Source: JAMXLO01 sp036494925 (GTDB lineage Bacteria; Pseudomonadota; Alphaproteobacteria; Acetobacterales; Acetobacteraceae). From it: DNA of 17,007 nt. Shown here in pieces: positions 1 through 5,115 of this stretch. A program made the position numbers and the translations under genes. The stretch is taken from NCBI GenBank assembly GCA_036494925.1, contig DASXNR010000302.1:1-17007 (forward strand), read 5' to 3'. Positions within the stretch are counted from its first letter, which is position 1, and every line of letters begins with the position of its first letter. The notes under the pieces are model-generated. The model was not told where the DNA came from. It ran no database searches and saw only the letters and a list, made by a program, of their open reading frames with translations.

Positions 1-1153
1 TGCGTGGCTGAAGGCCAACCATCCGGAGGTCTTCATCGCCGCCTGCATGAGTCTCGCCCTCGGCAACACCGATCGGCTCGCGGCGCTGCGCGAGGAGGCG
101 TCGCGCTCGAGCATTCGCATCCTGCCGCCCGAGATAAATCATTCCGGCGCAGATTTTACCGTCGAGCATGTGGAGGACGGCAGCCTGGCGATCCGCTACG
201 CCCTGGCGGCGGTCAAGAAGGTCGGCTTCGCTGCCATGCAGTCCCTCGTCGAGGCGCGTGGCGACACGCCGTTCACTGATCTCGCGGATTTCGCCGCCCG
301 TGTGGATCCGCGCCAGCTCAACCGGATGCAGCTCGAGAACCTGATCCGCGCCGGCGCGTTCGATGCGCTGGCGACGAACCGGGCACGTCTGTTCGCGTCG
401 GCCGAAGCGATCCTTCGCCGCGCCCAGGCCACGGCCGAAGAGAAAGAGAGTGGGCAGATCGCCTTGTTCGGTGTGTCGCCCGGTTCGTCCCGGGAAGCGC
501 TGCGTCTGCCCGAAATGCCGGACTGGCCGCCGATGGAACGTCTCAACTTCGAGGCCGAGGCGATCGGTTTTCACCTCACCGCGCACCCGCTCGACGTCTA
601 CGCCAAAGCGCTGCGCCGGCTCGGCACGACACCGTGCGCCCAGGTGGAGACAGGCGCCCGGGCCGGCATCACACGCGTGCGGCTGGCGGGAATGGTGGTC
701 GCGCAGAAGGAGCGGGTGACACGCACCGGTAACAGGATGGCGTGGGTGCGCATCACCGATGCCTCTGGTTCATGCGAGGTCACCCTGTTCGCCGAGGTGC
801 TGTCGCGTGCGCGCGAGCTGCTTCTCAACGGGTCCAACGTGCTGGTCACCGCCGATCTGCGGCAGGACGGCGAGGCACTGCGTGTTACCGCGCAGGAGGT
901 CATGTCGCTCGATCAGGCCGCTGCGGCTGCCGGCGCGGCGATGCGCATCTGGCTGCGCGAGACGGCGTCGGTACCGCATATCCGCGACCTGCTGGGACGC
1001 GAGGGGCGCGGCAAGGGGCGCGTGATCCTGGTGCCGCGGCTTGGCACCACCCAAACCGTGGAGATCGCGTTGCCCGGCGGCTTCAACGTCACGCCGCGAC
1101 TGGCGCAGGCGCTGAAAGTGATCCCCGGCGTCGAACAGGTCGAGGAGCTGTAG
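1..1153 (+). CDS. dnaE: DNA polymerase III alpha subunit, C-terminal part (5' truncated by window edge)
   Basis: Replicative DNA polymerase catalytic subunit. Only the last 383 or so residues are present; the frame is open to the left edge, and base 1 finishes a codon that begins outside the window. The fragment opens with AWLKANHPEVFIAA, typical of the end of the DnaE fingers region. It continues through the helix-hairpin-helix region (near fragment residues 65-125, including RQLNRMQLENLIRAGAFDAL). A QIALF sequence at about residues 152-156 matches the internal sliding-clamp binding motif that DnaE carries here. An OB fold follows at about residues 225-290 (VRLAGMVVAQKERVTRTGNR, then DASGSCEVTLF). 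The polymerase active-site aspartates lie upstream, outside the window. The C-terminus ends in a short KVIPGVEQVEEL tail like that of alphaproteobacterial DnaE. The stop is TAG at 1151-1153, and a convergent small gene ends 7 bp further on. Identification is secure; the taxonomic hint is inference. Confidence 0.95.
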   Translation, partial: AWLKANHPEVFIAACMSLALGNTDRLAALREEASRSSIRILPPEINHSGADFTVEHVEDGSLAIRYALAAVKKVGFAAMQSLVEARGDTPFTDLADFAARVDPRQLNRMQLENLIRAGAFDALATNRARLFASAEAILRRAQATAEEKESGQIALFGVSPGSSREALRLPEMPDWPPMERLNFEAEAIGFHLTAHPLDVYAKALRRLGTTPCAQVETGARAGITRVRLAGMVVAQKERVTRTGNRMAWVRITDASGSCEVTLFAEVLSRARELLLNGSNVLVTADLRQDGEALRVTAQEVMSLDQAAAAAGAAMRIWLRETASVPHIRDLLGREGRGKGRVILVPRLGTTQTVEIALPGGFNVTPRLAQALKVIPGVEQVEEL

Positions 1154-1160
1154 TTCGGCG

Positions 1161-1364
1161 CTAGGTGTTTTCGGCTTCGCCCAGCGCGCAGTGGCCGACG
1201 ACAACTCCAATCAGAAACGACAGCAGCAACCATGCGGTCATCGCGCTGATCGCCCGCACAACCAGCTCACGCGGCAAAAAGCTGGCGCCACAACCCAGTG
1301 CAATGATGGCGGCTGGCATTAGGGCCAGAATAAATCGTATGAGACGATCCCCGACAGTTGACAT
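1161..1364 (-). CDS. Small two-helix membrane protein, unknown function
   Basis: A 67-residue protein not assigned to a family. It starts MSTVGDRLIRF and has two clear hydrophobic segments: residues about 8-31 (ILALMPAAIIALGCGASF) and about 37-60 (AISAMTAWLLLSFLIGVVVG). They are joined by a short loop with PRE and followed by a short acidic tail (LGEAENT). This is the layout of small inner-membrane hairpin proteins. The ATG at 1364 was chosen because a GGGGGG purine run lies about 8 bases upstream on the minus strand and a plausible extended -10 lies a little further up. The frame stays open to 1505, but that extension is not hydrophobic and runs through AT-rich DNA that looks regulatory. The gene converges on dnaE with a gap of only 7 bp. 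Confidence 0.6.
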   Translation of the reverse strand: MSTVGDRLIRFILALMPAAIIALGCGASFLPRELVVRAISAMTAWLLLSFLIGVVVGHCALGEAENT

Positions 1365-1406
1365 GTGTGCGCACCCCCCAAGTGCTTTGGTTACTAAGAT
1401 GCAAAG

Positions 1407-1415
1407 ATTATGCCA
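1407..1415 (-). promoter_or_regulatory. Possible extended -10 promoter for the small membrane protein
   Basis: Read on the minus strand this is TGGCATAAT, one base off the extended -10 consensus TGnTATAAT. It would start transcription about 35 bases before the ATG at 1364. No good -35 is visible at 16-18 bp, which is tolerated for extended -10 promoters. It lies in the most AT-rich stretch of the window. Confidence 0.35.
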
Positions 1416-1658
1416 GTTATAAAAAGACAGGAAATTGAGTGAGTTGAAAAGCCCCCCATTCGGTTGGCAATCGTCAGTTGTCAAATTTTCCGACAAATTA
1501 ACCATGATATCACGGTTTTGCGATTGAACGCGGTAACGGGTTAGATGGCGGCGGCCGGTTGCAAGCGGACACGCACGCTACGCACGAGCAGGTTGTGTGC
1601 GCCGCGCTGGGTTTGCTGAGGGTTGTGCAGAACCGAGTCGCGGTAACCCGTCCTGTCT

Positions 1659-1692
1659 CCTTCGGCTCTAGCCAAGCCGGCTACCCCGAAGG
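1659..1692 (+). promoter_or_regulatory. Stable leader hairpin upstream of the 99-residue gene
   Basis: CCTTCGG (1659-1665) pairs perfectly with CCGAAGG (1686-1692). Inside it TAGCC (1669-1673) pairs with GGCTA (1679-1683) around an AAGCC loop, leaving a small CTC/CC internal loop. This gives 12 base pairs ending 30 bases before the ATG at 1723. No T-run follows, so it is not an obvious intrinsic terminator; a 5'-UTR regulatory or mRNA-stability element is more likely. It matches no riboswitch class I recognise. Confidence 0.5.
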
Positions 1693-1722
1693 AAACTGCA
1701 GCACAGCCCAGGGGCAGGCAAC

Positions 1723-2022
1723 ATGAAAATCCAGGACATCGAACGGGTGAACCATCTGATTGCCGAGTTGCATGGCATGAAGGATCTGATTGGCCACGCG
1801 AAACGCGCTGATCCCGGGGACTGCGAGTTGTTCATCAAGCTGCCGGGCGACGCCTCGATCCGGATGTCCAGCGAGGGCGCGGCATCGACGCACTACGAGG
1901 GGTTCTCCGCCTCCCCGGATTTCCTGCGCAAATTGCAGCAGCTGGCAGTCGACGAGCTCGATGCGCGGCGACGTGGCATCATCGCCGAACTTGCGGCACT
2001 CGGCGTGGAGGCGGAGACATGA
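1723..2022 (+). CDS. Small helix-strand-helix protein, unknown function
   Basis: A 99-residue protein of unknown function. An N-terminal amphipathic helix (residues about 1-28, IERVNHLIAELHGMKDLIGH) is followed by a middle part with beta character (CELFIKLPGDASIRMSS). A C-terminal helix (residues about 66-97) ends ARRRGIIAELAALGVEAE. The pattern of two amphipathic helices around a short sheet resembles small proteins often seen in phage and phage-like clusters of alphaproteobacteria, but I cannot name a family. The start has a good ribosome binding site, AGGGGCAGG, shortly before the ATG. Its TGA overlaps the next gene's ATG (ATGA at 2019-2022), so the two are translationally coupled. A structured leader lies directly upstream. 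Confidence 0.7.
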   Translation: MKIQDIERVNHLIAELHGMKDLIGHAKRADPGDCELFIKLPGDASIRMSSEGAASTHYEGFSASPDFLRKLQQLAVDELDARRRGIIAELAALGVEAET

Positions 2023-2735
2023 CCGGGCTGGCAATGAACTGGTTCGAAGTTCCGGATGGAGTAACGCAGCGTGTGCTCGCGCGCTGCGGCGTGGTGCACC
2101 CGCACGCCGATCTCGATCCGAAGCGCACCGCGTTGATCGTGGTCGATCTGCAGAACGCGTTCATGGACGACGAGGTCGGTCATGCGGTGTGCCCGATGGC
2201 GCGCGACATCGTGCCCAACGTGAACCGGCTCGCCTCGGTGGTGCGCGGCGTGGGCGGCGGCGTGTTCTGGATCATGAACACCTTCGATGAACGCAGCGCG
2301 TACGAGTGGAGCAATGCGCAGGCGATGCTGACGCCGGCCAGCCGCGACCGCCGGATCGCGGCGATGAGCGAGGGCACCAAGGGGCAGGAGCTGTGGCCGG
2401 AGCTCGATGTGCGGTCTGAGGACGAGATTGTCCGCAAGTACCGGTTCAGCGCATTCATGCCGGGGACCTGCGACCTGCCGTATCGGCTCCGCGCGCGGCA
2501 GTTCGACACCGTGCTGATCACCGGCACGGTGACCAATGTCTGCTGCGAGTCATCGGCGCGCGACGCGATGATGACCAACTTCAAGACCGTCATGGTAAGC
2601 GACGCCAATGCGGCGATGACGAAAGAGGAACACAACGCGTCGCTGGTCGCGTTCTATGCGGTGTTCGGCGATGTGATGGACACCGATTTCGTCATCCAGC
2701 GACTGACGCGGAACGATTCAGCCGGGCCGGGGTGA
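2019..2735 (+). CDS. Cysteine hydrolase, isochorismatase family
   Basis: A 238-residue member of the isochorismatase-like cysteine hydrolases, cytosolic enzymes that cleave amides or enol ethers in small molecules (nicotinamide, N-carbamoyl compounds, ureidoacrylate, isochorismate). The catalytic triad is complete. Asp43 is in TALIVVDLQNAF, Lys140 is in VRKYRFSAF, and the nucleophile Cys175 is in TGTVTNVCCESSARDA, with the usual cis-peptide segment before it. Trp and Tyr residues at 84-96 probably line the substrate pocket. Length is usual for the RutB-like/carbamoylase branch, but the substrate cannot be read from the sequence. It is coupled to the upstream 99-residue gene by an ATGA overlap. 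A long palindrome starts just after the stop codon. Family assignment is secure; reaction is open. Confidence 0.9.
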   Translation: MTGLAMNWFEVPDGVTQRVLARCGVVHPHADLDPKRTALIVVDLQNAFMDDEVGHAVCPMARDIVPNVNRLASVVRGVGGGVFWIMNTFDERSAYEWSNAQAMLTPASRDRRIAAMSEGTKGQELWPELDVRSEDEIVRKYRFSAFMPGTCDLPYRLRARQFDTVLITGTVTNVCCESSARDAMMTNFKTVMVSDANAAMTKEEHNASLVAFYAVFGDVMDTDFVIQRLTRNDSAGPG

Positions 2736-2737
2736 GA

Positions 2738-2895
2738 AAGCAAGAATAACACGGATTACACGGCTTCAGGCGCGGATTACACGGAGAAGGAAATTAATGC
2801 GCTTCGCGCCGGTGCCCGGCGATTCAGCGCGAAGCGCCAAAATCTTCTCCGTGTAATCCGTGCCTGAATCCGTGTACTCCGTGTTATTCTTGCTT
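2738..2895. repeat. 158-bp near-perfect palindrome (REP-like element)
   Basis: Left arm 2738-2789 and right arm 2844-2895 are reverse complements at 49 of 52 positions. Inside, GCGCTTCGCGC (2799-2809) pairs perfectly with GCGCGAAGCGC (2827-2837), so almost the whole element folds into one cruciform or RNA hairpin. Each arm contains tandem CACGGAT/TACACGG words. It lies between the convergent hydrolase and cupin genes, starting 3 bp after one stop, where it could act as a bidirectional terminator or mRNA-stabilising structure. Related CACGGAT words occur in the repeat at 16418-16486. Confidence 0.9.
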
Positions 2896-2920
2896 GCTTC
2901 TTTTCAGGCCGCTGTTGCTG

Positions 2921-3295
2921 CTACTCTTCCACCCGGTGCACTATCCGTGTCGGCGAGCCGTGGATACCGAGCAGCCGCAACTGCCCGTCTCCGGCATTGC
3001 GGAACACGTGCGGCACGCAGGCGGGCAGCGCGATCATGTCGCCGACCTCCAGCCGAGCCGGGCGATCCTCCTGGCCTTCCAGCCAGGCCTCCATGGTGCC
3101 CTCGATAATGAACAGGCACTCGACGTAAGGGTGCCAGTGCAGCGGCGTCCGGTAGCCGGGCTTGCAGGTCTGCACGCCGGTGAAGACCGGCAGGCCGTCG
3201 TCGCCGGTCAGCTTGTTGTAGTGCGCAAGCGGGCCGAAAGACACCGCCTCGGATTCCGACAGGCGGGCAATCTTCGCTTCGGTGTGCGGTCGCAT
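2921..3295 (-). CDS. Cupin-domain protein
   Basis: A 124-residue single-domain cupin, a small beta-barrel that normally binds one metal ion. Motif 1 is seen as PLHWHPYVECLFIIEG, giving ligands His53, His55 and Glu59. Motif 2 is LEVGDMIALPACVPHVFRN, giving His96. All four usual ligands are therefore present. Stand-alone cupins of this type range from dioxygenases and isomerases to sugar-binding or regulatory proteins, so the activity is not defined. The ATG has an AGGGGA ribosome binding site 6-7 bases upstream. It is divergent from the epimerase/cupredoxin operon with a 73-bp shared promoter region, which suggests but does not prove related function. Its 3' end faces the long palindrome. Confidence 0.85.
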   Translation of the reverse strand: MRPHTEAKIARLSESEAVSFGPLAHYNKLTGDDGLPVFTGVQTCKPGYRTPLHWHPYVECLFIIEGTMEAWLEGQEDRPARLEVGDMIALPACVPHVFRNAGDGQLRLLGIHGSPTRIVHRVEE

Positions 3296-3319
3296 GACGC
3301 GTCCCCTGCTGCTGGCGTC

Positions 3320-3349
3320 ATGGTAGCGGCGTTGCTACGCTTGCGCCAA
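3320..3349 (-). promoter_or_regulatory. Possible promoter for the cupin gene
   Basis: On the minus strand TTGGCG (3349-3344) and TACCAT (3325-3320) are separated by 18 bp; each matches four of six sigma70 consensus bases. The predicted start would leave a short leader before the ATG at 3295. The divergent epimerase promoter must lie in the same 73 bp but has no clear hexamers. Confidence 0.3.
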
Positions 3350-3368
3350 GTCACAGGAGGAAACGGAC

Positions 3369-4307
3369 ATGGCGGTCTTTGTCATCGGTGGCACCGGCTT
3401 CATCGGCACGCGGGTGATCCGCCTCTTGGCGGCGCGTGGCGAGGAAATCGTGTGCATGGACATCAACCCCGGCGCCGCCTCGTTCGAGGACCTCGGCAAG
3501 CAGGTGCGCGTGCTGCGCGGCGACGTGACGTCGTTCGACGACGTGATGGCGGCGACCGTGAACGCCAGGCCCAGCCGGATCATCAACCTGTCGTATTTTC
3601 TCGGCAGCGAACACGCGCCGCACGTGGCGATGAAGCTCAACATCCTCGGCATGGACAACTGCTTCGAGGCGGCGCGTCTGGCCAACGTGCAGCGCGTGGT
3701 GTTCGCCAGTTCGCTGGCGGTGAACGGCATGCAGAAGCACTACGGCGATCGCATGATCACCGAGGACGACTATCGCCACGGCGAAGTGCAGTACGCGATG
3801 CACAAGATCTTCAACGAGTGGCAGGCGCAGGACTACAACGAGAAATACGGCATGGCGATCACCGCCATCCGACCGGCCAACGTTACCGGGCCTGACAAGG
3901 TGCGCGGCTCGGTGGACCACGTGAACATCATCACCCAGCCGGCGCAGGGCAAGCCGATCTCGTTCTCGTACCAGGACGCGATGCGCTGCCCGATCCATGT
4001 CGATGACATTGCCGAGGTGTTCACCCGCGTGCTGCTCACCGACCAGCCGAAGCATGCGGTGTACAACTCGGGCGGCATCGCGATCAGCCTTGGCGAGATC
4101 GCCGACATGGTGCGCGAGTTCCTGCCCGAGGCGCGCATTTCGTTCGAGCACGAGACCGGCGGCAAGGCGACATCGGGCAATTACCTGATCGACAACACGC
4201 GCCTGGTGCAGGAGTTCGGCGTGCAGTACCTGCCGTATCGCCAGCGCGTGCTGCAGATCATCAACGACATCCGCCGGCAGGTGGGGTTGCCCGTCGTCTC
4301 CGGTTGA
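3369..4307 (+). CDS. NAD-dependent epimerase/dehydratase (extended SDR)
   Basis: A 312-residue extended short-chain dehydrogenase/reductase, cytosolic, likely acting on a nucleotide sugar or related hydroxy-carbonyl substrate. The Rossmann fold opens with VIGGTGFIGTRV (G7-xx-G10-xx-G13). Asp31 at the end of beta-2 (MDINPG) favours NAD over NADP. The active site is Ser114/Ser115 (VFASSLAV) with Tyr142 and Lys146 (YAMHK). The substrate-side segment RPANVTGP at 168-175 and the VDDIAEVF motif at 211-218 are typical of the family. The start has a strong AGGAGG Shine-Dalgarno sequence. The stop overlaps or abuts the cupredoxin start, so the two are cotranscribed. Exact substrate is unknown; dTDP- or UDP-sugar epimerase labels would be guesses. 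Confidence 0.9.
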   Translation: MAVFVIGGTGFIGTRVIRLLAARGEEIVCMDINPGAASFEDLGKQVRVLRGDVTSFDDVMAATVNARPSRIINLSYFLGSEHAPHVAMKLNILGMDNCFEAARLANVQRVVFASSLAVNGMQKHYGDRMITEDDYRHGEVQYAMHKIFNEWQAQDYNEKYGMAITAIRPANVTGPDKVRGSVDHVNIITQPAQGKPISFSYQDAMRCPIHVDDIAEVFTRVLLTDQPKHAVYNSGGIAISLGEIADMVREFLPEARISFEHETGGKATSGNYLIDNTRLVQEFGVQYLPYRQRVLQIINDIRRQVGLPVVSG

Positions 4308-4309
4308 TC

Positions 4310-4702
4310 ATGGCGCGGCCGGTCCTGATCGTTGGTGCGCTGCTGCTGGCGGTGACGGCACGCGCACAGCCCGCGATCGACTGGTCGACGGCGGACCCGG
4401 TGAGTGTCGTGATGGTGGACAATCGGTTTGTGCCGGATCGGCTGACCTTCAGGCACGGCGTGCCCTATCAGCTCCAGCTTGAAAACCACGGCAGGAATCT
4501 GCATGAATTCACCGCCCCTGAGTTCCTGGCCGATGCCATCGTGCGCGATCCGAGCGTGTTGGCGAACGGGGGAAAGGAGGTCGTGGTGCAGCCGGGCTGG
4601 CAACTGGTGCTTTACCTGATGCCGGTCAGCGCAGGCACGTTCGAGCTGTACTGCGCCGATCACGACTGGGACGGGATGGTGGGGGAGATCGTCGTGGAGT
4701 GA
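4310..4702 (+). CDS. Exported cupredoxin-like copper protein
   Basis: A protein of about 130 residues with a cleavable signal peptide (MARPVLIVGALLLAVTARA, cut before QPAIDW), so periplasmic. The mature part has the plastocyanin/azurin-like fold. A type-1 copper site is fully seen: His65 in NLHEF, then Cys115, His118 and Met123 in the terminal YCADHDWDGM loop. Such proteins carry single electrons or bind copper. The ATG at 4310 is used here; an in-frame TTG at 4304 would overlap the epimerase stop but adds only two residues. No separate promoter fits between the two genes, so expression is with the epimerase. Why a periplasmic copper protein is coupled to a cytosolic epimerase is not evident. 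Confidence 0.85.
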   Translation: MARPVLIVGALLLAVTARAQPAIDWSTADPVSVVMVDNRFVPDRLTFRHGVPYQLQLENHGRNLHEFTAPEFLADAIVRDPSVLANGGKEVVVQPGWQLVLYLMPVSAGTFELYCADHDWDGMVGEIVVE

Positions 4703-5115
4703 GCGCGCGGCGAGTATGCGCCCATCTTCCAACAAGGGCCTGACGACGATGCACGATCGCGAACTGGATCAGCCACCGGCCGGTACGACGAGGCGGGCAG
4801 CCTGGGCTGGGTGCTTACTCGCAGACGCTCCGCAACCCTCGGCCTGCCGCGACATCGCCCACCGCGCCGTCGCCGCGCGGCCGACGCCTGGGACTACACG
4901 GCGGCGAACAACGAAACACCGCGGGCGCCGTTGACGTGCAGTAAGAACCCGGACGACATGCTGCCGAGGGGCGGCGCAGACTACATCGGTGGCACCTACG
5001 CAGCGCTCGCCCTGGCGGTCCGCAGCGGAAACGCGCTGCGCGTACGACCATCATGGCTGTCGGTAGCGTTGGCGTGCAAGACTGCGCGCTCGGCTCCCCA
5101 ACTGACGCCACTGCC
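4703..5115. other. 413-bp gap between convergent genes, no convincing gene
   Basis: It lies between the cupredoxin (plus) and caspase-like (minus) 3' ends. Short open frames exist on both strands, but their translations are rich in Arg, Ala, Pro and Thr without hydrophobic core patterns, and none has a good ribosome binding site. No long inverted repeat, T-run terminator or tRNA-like fold is visible. The length is unusual for this compact window, so it may be remnant DNA of a decayed gene. Confidence 0.5.

Larger units (their letters stand above)
1365..1722. other. 358-bp intergenic region: AT-rich half plus structured leader
   Basis: No convincing gene. Bases 1380-1515 are strikingly AT-rich for this genome, with the candidate minus-strand promoter and an interrupted inverted repeat TTGTC-n9-GACAA at 1478-1496 that could be an operator. 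From about 1529 the composition returns to high GC and contains CGCGGTAAC twice, at 1529-1537 and 1639-1647. CGGGTTA (1537-1543) can pair with TAACCCG (1644-1650), closing a roughly 110-base domain. A strong local hairpin follows, annotated separately. The GC-rich half is probably the leader of the plus-strand operon beginning at 1723. Confidence 0.5.

Noticed and set aside
1659..1720. Resemblance of CCGAAGGAAACTGCAGCAC to SRP RNA or a glycine/cobalamin riboswitch
   Set aside because: Only short words match; the SRP tetraloop region and the conserved riboswitch cores are absent. Kept only as an unclassified hairpin.
4716..4934. 72-codon plus-strand frame in the gap after the cupredoxin
   Set aside because: No good ribosome binding site, Arg/Thr/Ala/Pro-rich translation with no hydrophobic pattern.
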